A DNA stretch of 64,000 bases from Caprimulgus europaeus (lineage: Eukaryota; Chordata; Aves; Caprimulgiformes; Caprimulgidae): positions 4,386,001 through 4,450,000 of the forward strand of contig OU015540.1 of NCBI GenBank assembly GCA_907165065.1, given 5' to 3'. Positions within the stretch are counted from its first letter, which is position 1. Each line of letters opens with the position of its first letter. Under the pieces are notes generated by a model that did no database searches, was not told the origin of the DNA, and worked only from the letters and a program-made list of their open reading frames with translations. Positions 10,165 to 43,520 of the stretch are shown one piece after another. Both the position numbers and the translations under genes were made by a program.

Positions 10165-11519
10165 CGCTGCTGTTCTCCACTTCAGGAGTCCGAGGTGAAG
10201 CTTGGCTCCGAGGCCACCCTGCCCCGCACGAAGGAGAGCGGCTCTCAGGACTCAAAACTACAGGAAACATCACTGCACGGCAGAGACGTGGCAGAGCTTG
10301 GGTTTGCAGGAGCGTGACAGCAGAAGATGCCATTAGCCTTTTCTGTGACCTGTTCAAAAACCATGCTTTCCGAAAAGAGCAAGAGGTGTTAAAAATAGCT
10401 GCTCAGCAGTTGGTCTTCAGAGCTTCCAAAAGGTTAAAAAGGCATTAACATTTCCCCCTAAGAAATGTCTCTCCTCCTGACTGCTAATAAGCATTTGAAG
10501 CTTTTACTGCTGTGCTCTGCATCATGCTGCGGGGAGAAGACATCACAGGAGGAAGCTTGGCACTTTGCCCTTTGGTACTTCTCTGCCCTATGTCCCCCCT
10601 GGCATAAAAGTTCATTAACAGTGTGCCTTGGCAATTAGCCAGCAGAGCATCAGCTCCCTTTTGTCTTCTGAAGATGCAGCAGCATCCGTCATCCCAGCTA
10701 TGAACAGTCAGAGCTGTTGCAGGCAGCAGGCTGAGGTGCAAAGCAGGGCAAGCGTAAACACTTTGATTTTTCTCTGCAGAAAATGTGCCCGAGACACTTG
10801 GGGAGCCAAAGACACGACAATTTTAAAAATGCCCAAAAACCAGAGACTCTGGCTGAACATCTTTGCTACACTGTGTATAATTGTACTCTATTTTTAAAGC
10901 CTTTAGTAAAATACAGCTACTTTACGTCTTAAAAGATATTCCTATTCAATTTTGAAGCTTACAACGATTTTTAGTCAAAATATATGCAGAAGAAATTTAA
11001 TTGTACCTCTGTTAGGTGGACAAGGGAAAAAAACCCTACCTATAAGGTAGGTGGATAAATATTTTCTGTCCTCACATGTTTAAATGAAACAATTATAGTA
11101 AGTCACAGGGAAATACACTGAAATAATTTATCTTTCAAAATAATGTTTCACTTCATTGAACTTTCAATAAAAACTAGAGCTGGAGGAATAGTTTATAATC
11201 CCCAGGGGAAGCATTACAGATCTTACACACACACACGTACATACGTTCACTCTGCTGCGAGTTAAGATTCCCAAACAACTCACAAAGGATCAAAAGTAGG
11301 ATATCTTTGAACTCTAAAACAGTGCAAGGTGTTCAGATATATATTTCTCTCCTACAGCATTTAACAAAAATAATAAAAGGAAAAAAAATACTAAAATGCT
11401 CTGTCAGGGAAGGGAGGCTGTAGGGACAGACTGTACAATAGAAACTGCTGCAGGAATCTTAACCCCCCTACAATACTGCACTGGAAGGATGCAAGTCTGT
11501 CACTCAAAAGCAGCAAGCA
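10165..11519. other. Intergenic stretch without recognised gene
   Basis: This is unique-looking sequence between the CR1 copy upstream of AP5Z1 and the leftmost plausible FOXK1 polyadenylation signal. Contents seen: a short CA run at about 11226-11236 and A-rich tracts. No open frame here resembles a known protein. Confidence 0.5.
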
Positions 11520-12480
11520 ATTTCAGGGCATTTTCTCTTTCATATATAATTTTATTTCTGGTTATAGAAACAAATGCTAAGAGGAGAAGCAACATTCCCC
11601 AACCACATACATCAAATTAAGGTAACAGAACAGAACAGTTAAAATAAATGAAAAAAAAAATAGTAGAAATTTAAAACTTTGTTATAGCTTTAAAATATTA
11701 ACGTTTTTGATACATTAGAAATCACATTCAGATCTCAAATTACTTTAAAAAAAAAAGTATGGCTCCATATTAAAAAAAAAATGAAACAAAACCACTGTAT
11801 CCCATTTGATGTGGAAAGGCAGGTCCTGCTCCTCAGATGCCCATATTTGCTGTCTCCTCTGGTGAGCAGCAGCCTCCTCAGCAGGACCAGGACACCCTCC
11901 CACCCCTCGTGGGAGCCACAGTCTGCCTCTTGCAGTTAAACATCTCAGAGGAGCAGTGCTGCAACATGGCCAGATAAAGATGATGAACTTCACATCCATT
12001 ACCCCAGATGGAGCTTTCCCCCTTGGGATACACACCTGCTTTTTAAAAAGCACTGATAATGAAAACAAGTCACAAAAAATACTTTTGATATCAACCGTAA
12101 AAAAAAAAAACAACTCCCACAAAACCAAAACATCTGCCTTGTACAGGCAACACCAGGAACTGAAATGCAAGCATGGCTTTAATTCCCCCATCCATCCCCA
12201 TCTTTAAATTAAGTGCCAAATCTAGGTGAGAGGGGTAAGGCTTCCCCAGATCTCTACAGCAAAACTCTTCTGTCAAGCCATTGAGGTGGTCGAGGTCTTC
12301 ATCTCACTGCAGCCTTCCCCTAAGGACTCGGTGGGAATGTGTATCTGCAGAGCAGGGGGAGAGTCAGATTTTTCTGATTTTTTTTTTTTTTTAAAGCAAA
12401 TATTCAGAGTTAGATCTGAATTTTCAGCTTTACCATCCATTGCTCACATACATCTTTTGATTTATCCCTAAACAGCTTTT

Positions 12481-12510
12481 AACAGTCCTTTGGATAACAG
12501 TCCTTTGGAC
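12481..12510. repeat. 15-bp tandem duplication
   Basis: AACAGTCCTTTGGA(T/C) occurs twice back to back at 12481-12495 and 12496-12510, differing only in the last base. Confidence 0.9.
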
Positions 12511-14119
12511 AGCTACAGAATCCTAAATGCTCTTTTTGGCTGGCAGGCTGGACAAAGCCAGTCTCATCACGGTTCAAATGGCACATCCAGAACCCAAGAC
12601 AATGTAAGTTCTCATAAGATTTTTGTATTTTAAAGCCATTCTGTTTTCTGTATCAGCATAGTTGAAAAAGATTTTTTTTTACATTCCCTGTTTTCTTTTC
12701 CAGTAAAACAAAAAGATCTTACAAACACCATCACAATGGTTCCCTCCCTCCCCTTCAAGCCCATTTAGGGGAGGAAAAAAATAAAAAAGATAAAGTGAGT
12801 TTAGGTTTACAGCAATTCATTTGCTACAGAGCCAACTTGCCTACTTAGCAGCCTGTCCACCCCCAGAGAGCGGCATATAAATCAGCAGAACATTAGGATG
12901 TTCTACACCAGATTTTTAGCAGCAAGGCAGTGAAACAGAAGGAAATATCACTTTTTCTGCTCCATTTAAATCTCATTTTTCTTCAGCAGACAGACATTTC
13001 TCCTCAACATTGCCCTTACCTTTAAGAAAGGCTCTGTTTTAGACTGCTTTAAGTGAAACTGAGCTGGAGTAGGAGCAGGACTGAAAGGTCTCGATCACGG
13101 CAAAGGTGCCAGGTGCCAGGACAGAAGTCCGATTTTCACAAGGGCTGTTTTCTGCTGAGGAGAAAAGCTGTTTCCTTTCATTGCTCCTATTCTGGTTACT
13201 CCTCTTACCACCACCCCTGTCCTCCCTGAAGTATCAGAGCCCAACCACTGGACAGTAAGCAGAAACTGCAGTGAAGCATTCACTCAGGTCTTTACAGAGA
13301 AAGGAATTTCTACCTCTGGAAGAACAATTAGGAGTAAGAAGCCAAGTTATCACCTGCTTTTACAATTAATCCTCAAAAGGCCCAAGTGGGTCAAAACACA
13401 CACTTCTGTGAATTTAGTGATCCTTGTGGAGTTAAACCATGACTGAAATTTGGCCAGTTAGATAAAATATACATCCTGTGAATGGGAACATTAGAAAAAC
13501 ACTTACACATTTGTTTTTAAGAGGATATATGCACTTCATGCTCCATGAAGAGACAGAAGCATCATAAAAGGAGAATAATCTCACCACAGAGGAAAAGAAA
13601 CTATTTCCTAGTGCCCTGGTGTTAGCTTAGCCACTTGACAAGACAGGAATTCCTCAATCTTACAGTATCCTCATGGACCCTCCATTAATTTCCTCTGTTA
13701 GAAATGAGGTCCCATTATTTACAGAGCAGAATCTGTGAAGAACTCCCTGACACAGCATCCAGAGACAATTTGAGGTGAGAAAGGATTCCAGCTTTCCTTA
13801 GTGCCATTTGGGGGGATTTTCTTGCCAGAAAAGCAGCACAGCCTGGAGTTGTTGAAAGCATGACAAAGCCAGAAACAGGGGTCCTACACAAGGAAGATGC
13901 AAGTACCAAGTTGTCTCTTCTGCTCTGCGAGAGGAATGAAAGCAATCATTGAAGTAAAGCTGCTTCTACTGGCTGCCCACATTCGTTACAAAAACAGGTA
14001 CATTGATCTTTTAGAATCAGTGCCTGGTGCAGGATTTACCAACATACTGTATAAAAGTCTGTGTAAAGTACCATTTAAGAGAAAGAAATAGTCGTGGACC
14101 ATTTATATATCTATATTTA

Positions 14120-14144
14120 CACACGCACACACTCACACACGCAC
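14120..14144. repeat. Imperfect CA microsatellite
   Basis: An ACAC-rich run interrupted by G and T lies next to TATATA-rich sequence, within the putative FOXK1 3' UTR. Confidence 0.8.
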
Positions 14145-15639
14145 GTTAATAAATATAAATTTTATGTTTACACAGATCTAATTTAATATTCTCTGAAAAA
14201 AAAAAAAAATTAAAGGGTTTCTTCCTTAGCTGCCACCCATGAATTGTCAATGGTTTCTTCTACCTTGAGAGCAAAGGGGTAGATTTAACACAACTCCCTC
14301 AGGCTCTGAAACTTAAAGTGACACACGTAAGGAGAGGACCAGCCACACATTCTGAAGGGTTTTAATTCAGTGTTGGTAAATTGAAAAAGGTATAAAAAGA
14401 ATTTTCTGAACATATAAATACAAAGGTTAAAAGTTGATTAAAAATTTGGAATTTAAATATAGTGCTCCAAGAAAACCAAGTATTTTTTTAAAATGTCTTG
14501 CTCAGGCCAAAGTAAAATGCTCATTGCTGTATTACTGCCCCATGAAAGACAACTGAACAGAGAAAGTCCACCATCAAGCTAGGTATTTCCCACTGCTGAA
14601 TATTATTTATGCATCTATCCACACCTATGTGCACAAACACGTGTGCTGTACTGCAAATAACCCACTCAGCAGACAGAGAGATGCTGATCTCACTAATCAC
14701 AGCCACACAGCCGATGGGCAGCCGCAGAGAGAAAGGCGCTCCAGCACAAAGTCACTGCTATGTTTTGATCAGGTCCAGATCAAAACACAAGAAACCATCA
14801 CTTCCCACTCCCACCAGCTCCAGCAACCCAGATGACCTTGTAGTGTAACTGTTTTCTGCAGCACAGCTGGCTCTGTTGTAAGCTACACTTTATGACAGTA
14901 GTGTATGCTGTAAGTAGCAGCTTTGGCATAATTTTTCACCCAGAAGGAAACCAAAACTTACATGACTGAACAATCTGTTGTATAACTGCAACCTAACACA
15001 GATTCTCACCAGATGCAGACCTTCAAGCAATGGCATTAAATGAGGAGTTGGATTAAAGGACTCTGGAGTTGAGAGAAACAACTACAAATAGAGGGGGGAA
15101 AAACTGACGGGAGCAGAAAAACAGGAGCTGCCCGAGAGACCAAGTGGCAAGGGAAGACAGGTCGTTTGCTGCAGGATGGTATTTGTAAACTCAAAAGCTC
15201 AGTGTGCAGCAAGGGCAAAATTATGAAGTTAGTCATCTTCCTCTAGAGGTTCATTCTTAATGTCCCAGTCCAAGTCATTAGCAGCAGGGCTAAAAAACCT
15301 GAAAGATTTTGCATCAGGGTAGAAACTCAAGGCAAGTTCCACATTGGATTAAAACTATCATTCGATAAGGTAAAGCACAGATACCCTACAGTGCTGCCTC
15401 CTGTTCAAAAAAGCTCCAACACCCAATCTGGCACTCTTCCTTGGAAGAGAGGGACAAGCTGGTTCTATACATACAAATGCAGTCCAGAGTATTTCCAGTT
15501 CACTTTGCAACTCTCGTTTCTTACACTTACACTCATCCTGCAGCAAGAGACCAAACAGGTACTGGGCTGTACTGGCAGAAGTGCAGCTAGCAGGCCAAGG
15601 AAAGTGATTCTTCTTCCACTCCATCCAGCATCTGTCAGA

Positions 15640-16113
15640 TCTTATCTGTAGTCCTGTGCCCAGTTTTGGGCTCCCCAGTACAAGGTGGATAGGGACCTTC
15701 TGCAGCAATTCCACCTGATTCCCTGGGGACCTGAGCACATGATGTAGAAGAAGAGACCAGAACAACCAGGCTGGTTCAGTCTTAAGAAGCAGCATCAAAT
15801 GGGGAAATTTGACTGGTGTCTTTTAACTACCTGTTTGGAAGATGCAGAGAAGGTAGAGCTAGGCTCTTCTCAGAGGTGTGATGTGATAGGACAGGAGGCA
15901 GTGAACACATGCAGTTGCATGGGAAATTCTTCTTAGCTGATAAAAAGTTTTCACCTCATGGGTGGTCAGAGTGGAACAGGGACCAGAGTCATGGAAACTC
16001 TCTCTGGACACACTGAAACCTCAAATGGACAAGGTCATCTAGTTGGACCCGCTCTCAGCAGGAGGTTTTAGCAGAGACCTCTCAAAGCTTGTTCCAACCC
16101 AAGTTATTCTATG
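15640..16113 (+). mobile_element. Old CR1 LINE fragment
   Basis: Degenerate CR1 landmarks occur in order: GTGCCCAGTTTTGGGCTCCCC, GATAGGACAGGAGGCAGTG, GTCATCTAGTTGGACCC, and a tail TTCCAACCCAAGTTATTCTATG ending at 16113. Many substitutions and indels make it older than the other copies. It is + strand, antisense to FOXK1. Confidence 0.8.
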
Positions 16114-17921
16114 TTTTTTACACAGCTACACCTGGCCAGTGGCAGAGGCAACAAATAGAGAACTGATCTTCCCTAATACTGACATTTTATATGATCTGTG
16201 TTTATCACAGTGCTAAACTATAACTTGTAAGTCACGGCTTAAACCTCAGAAACAAAGATGGAACAACCAACCAGTTGGAATTTAATCCTTAGATGCAATA
16301 AGCTTTGAGAAACAGCTTTTGATCCTCTATGGAAGGGTACAGAACTATTGCTAGATTAAATCATCCAAGACCCCCAAACCTAGGTATAGCAGGGGAGCAT
16401 TTCTCCTTTCACCCTACATTTTAACATTCATTTACACACTAGCACACATCAGAGTGATAACCAGTATCTCGCTGGGAAATGCCCTTGCTAACAGATGAAA
16501 AGCTCTAACATCAATTTAGCATCTGCAGCAGTCAGTGAAAAGTGTTCCACACTGCACTGTATGAAAGCTCATGTCAGACACCTCACTTGCTTAGATACAG
16601 TTCCTAGCCTTCTGTGTTTCAAGGTTTATTTTACTGCTGGCATTTCCCTACTGAAAAAGGGGATAAAAGGTGGAAGTGAACTCTGAACAACAGTTCTAAG
16701 TCAGTACACAAGACCAACGTTGAAAACATACAAACCCAAGTTTACTCCTCCCAGAACCTGAAGCCAGACCATGACACTGATTGCAGAAGCACTGCAAAGC
16801 CTTCAGCTGTTAATTTAACTATTTCTTTCCTCTTACAAAGCTTTAACATGTCTCTGAAAACACACTCCTGAACAAGCTGTGCCCAACAGCAACATGTCTA
16901 CAACACAGCATGAAAGTTAAATACAGGGTGACCAAATTCACCTTTCTCAACCTGCTCTGGAGCTCCATGTATCCCGCAGGGATTTTAATCCTTGAGTCCT
17001 TGGGCAGAGCTTAACGCAAGGTGCTGCTCCCGTCAGTGGATAAAAATGACTGGATATGCTACAGGGGACAGTGTTAATGGCATGGGGGAGGGAGGAATAG
17101 GGGAAGAAAAAGGAGCTGAAAAGAATATATGAGCTAATAATGAACTTCAATTCTGTGCTCAGCACCGTGTTATCACTAAATCAGATTGAATTGATCTCAC
17201 TGTAAAAAGCTTCCTGTATCACAAGAGCCAAGGTCAAGATAAAACAATAACTAAGGAATGCCAGTGGAATAAAACCAAGAACAAGTGCATTCAGCTTTTG
17301 CAAGCTGAGGCAACAGAAGTTGCTATAAACTGACCACAATCTAAGTAAAATTAGTCTTTTACCATTGCCTAAGAGAGGGGAAAAAAAAAAATCAATAAAG
17401 TGAATTCAGGTATCAAAAACTAGATTTTAGAGTTTTCCCAGGTCTGAGTTATAGCAGGTTAAATATTCAACAAGCCTTGACCTTTGTTATACAGACAGCA
17501 GAAGATGCAGTGAAGCCTTGTACTCCTCTCCCCCTCAAACCTCCAGTTAATTATATTAACTGAGGACATGACATGTAACTTTTTAGACAACAAAAACAAG
17601 TTAGCCAATCAATTTAAAATAACCCAAGTACTGCATATAACCATTAAGGCAACATTTTCTTCCTGGTTGAAGACACAATTCTACCACCACATTAATTTTC
17701 ATTCCTCTGCAGTGCTCAAAACTGAAAGACTGGGAAATCAGGACTGGTAACATAGAAAGAGACTAAGCAGTGTGTTGAAAGAATTAATCTGGAGGCCTGA
17801 AAAAAGATGTCCCCATCTCATGTGTTCCAGATCAGGATCACATTTTTCCACAGGTCTCAAAAGGATTTAGCAAGAACTGTTATTTTACCCAGTCAATGAT
17901 ACAGGCAATGTATAAGAAAAC

Positions 17922-17954
17922 CTAAATATATATATATATTTTTTTTTTTTTTAT
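17922..17954. repeat. TA / T-rich simple repeat
   Basis: A (TA)n run passes directly into T12, within the putative FOXK1 3' UTR. Its junction creates one of the candidate minus-strand AATAAA signals. Confidence 0.8.
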
Positions 17955-20942
17955 TTTCAAGTGGTATGGCTGCTTCCTACAGTAGCAGGGGGATGCAGCA
18001 GACTGATAAACCAAAAATCCAACAGGATGAACTGACAAGTTCCAGATACCTCAAGCAGATGGGTGAACAGATCAAAGATATTTGTGCATCCTCAACTCAC
18101 ATTCTGACCAACAGGTGTTGTGAGCCAGAAAAGGAAGAGTGAAAATGTTAATTCTGTTCTAAATACTGAGGCAGCAGATCTATACACAGAACCTGAGGAT
18201 GGACTTTCAAGTGGTATCTATAAAGCAGGAGCTGGGGCATGAACAGTCATTCAGCTGATGTATTTCTATTAGTTCTGGACTAGTTTACAGAAGTTTAGGA
18301 CCTAATTACTAAGTACTTTCCAAGAGAAAAGCAGCAGTAAAGAAAAATCCACAAAACTGTCAGCTTCCCATCCTGAACAGCAATTCTGCTGGTTGCTCAT
18401 CTTGTGCTGACTCATTCAACCTACTGGAAACCTAAAGACTCCTCTGCTTCAGGAAAGCTCCCTCGCCTCAGGGCTGTTTCAGAGGCGTGCCGCTATCTAA
18501 AGCAGCAGTCACCCAAAAAAAACGATTAATCACAGATAAACTCTGCTGCACTCTCACTTGTGTGTTCTTCCTTGAAGTCTATTTTATTGAATCCTGCCTT
18601 TGAAAAGGCTACAGAAAACAGAGCTAATCCGTGTGCTTTTCCGCTATGCCGCACCTAGCCTTCCTAGCAGGAAAAGTGACAGCTGGAGGCCAGCCTGCTT
18701 CAATTACTTTGTGGTTTGTAACAATCCTCCTTCACAAAATCATTTTAAAGTACTAAAATCCAATCTAATAACTTGTCACTAAAGGCACAAACCTAAATTA
18801 TGAAAGCTTAGCTGTAGAAAAATGAACTGTCCTGAACACTTTGTGTGCCTCTGTAGAACGTGTAACGGTAAAATGTAACCGCAAATCACGAGACCAAGAA
18901 ATTCTTTCCTTCTTTCAGAAATATTTCTCACAAAACCATTGGCTTGAGAATAAAACATGGCTGGGTTTTATTCAAGCAGTGGGACTTGGCTATTGAATAG
19001 GATTTGGCAGAGAAAAAGGAAACCTAGAAGGGAACAAGTGATGCCAGCTGTTACCTTGTGGATTTCCTCCCCCTCCTCAAATTCCAGCAGACACTGGATG
19101 GTTGTTGTAAGGCTGTGCCTCACTCCCTAATCCCCACAGACATACTGACAGTATCATTTACTGCACGGTGGGGAAATCTTTTTGCAGCATGTTTATGCAG
19201 TGGGCTTGCCTCTCTGCTCTGAGACAGCACTGTCAGACTGTACAAGACAGCAACCTGACAATAAATCAGTACAGACAGGTAGATAACCTACCAAAGGCAT
19301 ATCCCATCCCTTTTAAGTATCTTCTGCCATTACCAAAGCCATAACATTTCCTAAATTAAAAGATCTCTGCTGTGCTGCCAGAGGACATGTGAGCCAAGGG
19401 GATCACAAAGAGGTGTAAAACCAAAGGGGTTAGCTGGAGGCTACGCAGGGGCCAATTTCTTATCCAGTCACAAGGCATCACACACACGTGGCTGAAGTGA
19501 CTCAAATCTGCTTTACTTGTCAGACAATACTTGTAGCACATGAAAAGCCTGGAATACAGCTTGAATAAAAGCCTCCTCCTACTGGCCAACCCAAATGGTC
19601 CTCAAGGGAGAAGAGATGGGAGAAGAAGCCAGGCAATGAAAGGAAACTCTTCAAATTCCTTTTGGAAAACCTGTTTTAAGACCTCCAGTGACTTTTGCCA
19701 CATGGAAAAATAAAAGGCCTCTTTTTTCTTGGTCTCTCCATCCTTACAGAATTTGTATTAAACATTGTATTCATTCTGCTGCCTTGCACCCCACAACTTC
19801 CCTCTCAGAAGAGTAACACAGGAGCTTTGCTGTTAGCCATGGCAGAGGGTCAGTGACACACACTCCTGCTCAGCCCTGGTCTCCTGACCATCACTACCAA
19901 CAGGAGGTGAAGGCAGACAGCTTTAGTGCAGAAGACCAATCAATATTTTCTCAAGTTCACAGAGACAGTGGTAATGTCTTCACCTACAGTGCTATTTTGA
20001 ACAAAACCTGGTGCTCCAGTACAGGATGTAACCAAACAAATGCACACAGAATGTTTTGGAGACTCCCTTCCCCATGTGATCCTCAGTCATCAATGTACTT
20101 TGGCTGTTGTCCAGAGCAAGTGATGAGTAACTGTAAGAAATCACTGAAGGTACAAAACCCTTTGTTTTTAATATCTTTACAGGAACCAAATTAATACAGT
20201 TCCTCTGTCATCTTATTCTCCCTCAGAGGGAATGGAGAGAAATTGCATCTGGAAATCCAGGTGGTTGAGCCCTGTAACTCTTCCTCCTGAATCTCCACAT
20301 AAATAAACATTCGTTCATATTCAGAATTTTTCTCTTTTCTTAAAAACAAAATCATTTTCCTTTTTCTTTAAGCTTGGTACCATGTTTCTTTAATGCTGCT
20401 GTTGTGAGATACTGCACCCATCTTTCAGCATTTGATTGCCTTAGGTGGCCTTTTTGAAATGGCCCTATGGTTCAAAGCTCTGAGAAGCACAGTATTAAGG
20501 CATAGAAATTGAGGAGTTTTCTTTCCAGAGAGCAGACTGTATTTGTGTTACATTCCTTTAGATGCTGAACTGCAAATCCCATCCCCTTAGAGCCAAAAGG
20601 GGAAAAGACAGTTAAAAATATCCCAGCAGTCATACAATCAGTTGTCTTTTTTTGAATCTTTTTTTTTAAAAAAAAAGGGGGGGAGGGGGAAAATATCCCA
20701 TAGGTAAAGACAGAACAGAGTTCCAGATATGGGTTCCTGGGAGGGGTTTTCCACTCTTTTTGGCACCTTGTGATTTTAACAGCTGTTGACCTCCCAGTTA
20801 AAAATCTGACTTTAAAAAGAGCTCTTTATCCACTATATTTTGAGCTGTTACAGTTGTGGTTTGGTTTCTTTGAAAGCTGCTTTAGGGCTCCTGCCATCCC
20901 ATGCCCACCTGGCATCAACTCCAGCTCCTCCCACCGGGTTCT

Positions 20943-42402
<21,460 letters not shown>

Positions 42403-43139
42403 TCATTCATTCATTCATAGCATAAAGAAGTCCACCATTCTCTATAGCATCTTTTTACCCAGAGTCCTGGGCAGAATTATTGATCATTCACACATCTCTA
42501 TATATGTATCACAGCATATCATGTATCATCTAGTGACTAGATGCAAGCTGAAGGTTTGGGTAAGCTAAGTGATTTCCTAAAGGCCTTGTATTCAATCAAT
42601 GACTAAGCAAGATGCAGAACTACAATGACATACTCTTGAGTTCCTGCTACAGCAAGGACTAGGATTTTTCTTTTATTAGCTCTTTATATATAATTCAGGA
42701 AGGTACAAATGACTAGAAAGTATCAAACCACAAGTAACATGGAACCAAAAAGCCATCAAGTCCAGACAGAGCAACAAACAGCCTCCAGGTAAGACCAGAC
42801 AGCACTATTTAAAGACTGGCCTCTACATATTGTATAACTAATGCCCATTTATATCTCTGCACATGATGCTAAAGGATCATCTAGCAGGTTTCAGATTAAA
42901 ATACATTCATTTAGAAGTGCCTCCCTTTAGACAGCACGGGTTGTAGCTAACAGGGTCAGAACAGGGCCCCTGCAAGCCTACAGAGTCTCATTTCTTCTCT
43001 AAACACTTCTTTCCAACTGTTATTTAGGGAAAAAAAAATAATCACACATCTACAAGTGTAGCCTTCAGGAGATGCTGGGAAATTCAAAAGGAAATAAGCA
43101 CTGACATTTTCCATATTTGAACAGAAAGCTTTGTAATTT

Positions 43140-43520
43140 ATAGTGTCTACAACAGGCGCGGGGCTGTAAGAGCGAGTGTTCTGCAATTCTTCTTATTGCG
43201 CTTTAATTAGACAATAATGTGCAATCAATACAAGCTTTCCAGGGATCATTTCACTGCTACTAAGGTTAAAGAAGCAGGAAATAAAAACCAGGTTTCACTG
43301 TGGGAAAGGCCAGCAGAGCACAGTAATTGTGCTGGCTTCCAGCATCTTGCCTATAGAAGGAAATGAAGGGACTTGGGCTGTGTTGTTCCAGCACGATAAG
43401 TGCTGGTGTAGGCTGAACATAATTCTTTTAACCAGTGCATTATTGAACCCTGCCAGGTAACAGAACAAGGTGGCAGGCAAGTAAATCCGTATTTGTGACT
43501 ACCTTATCTTAATGCTTTTA
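43140..43520. promoter_or_regulatory. Candidate intronic enhancer with inverted repeats
   Basis: This TAAT-rich stretch (GCGCTTTAATTAGACAATAA) contains two short perfect inverted repeats: TGCTGG-CTT-CCAGCA within 43329-43344 and CCAGCAC-GATAA-GTGCTGG at 43388-43406. The loop of the second creates a GATAAG site. Conservation is not known from this sequence alone. Confidence 0.2.

Larger units (their letters stand above)
11520..20942 (-). other. FOXK1: Putative long 3' UTR of FOXK1
   Basis: The DNA downstream of the FOXK1 stop is A+T-rich with no coding signal, and mammalian FOXK1 mRNAs have multi-kilobase 3' UTRs. Minus-strand AATAAA signals (TTTATT on +) occur at 18967-18972, 18583-18588, 17950-17955, 16625-16630 and 11551-11556. 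The last would give about 9.4 kb of UTR, but any of them, or ATTAAA variants, could be used. A CR1 copy lies inside at 15640-16113. The extent is inference; RNA data would settle it. Confidence 0.4.
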
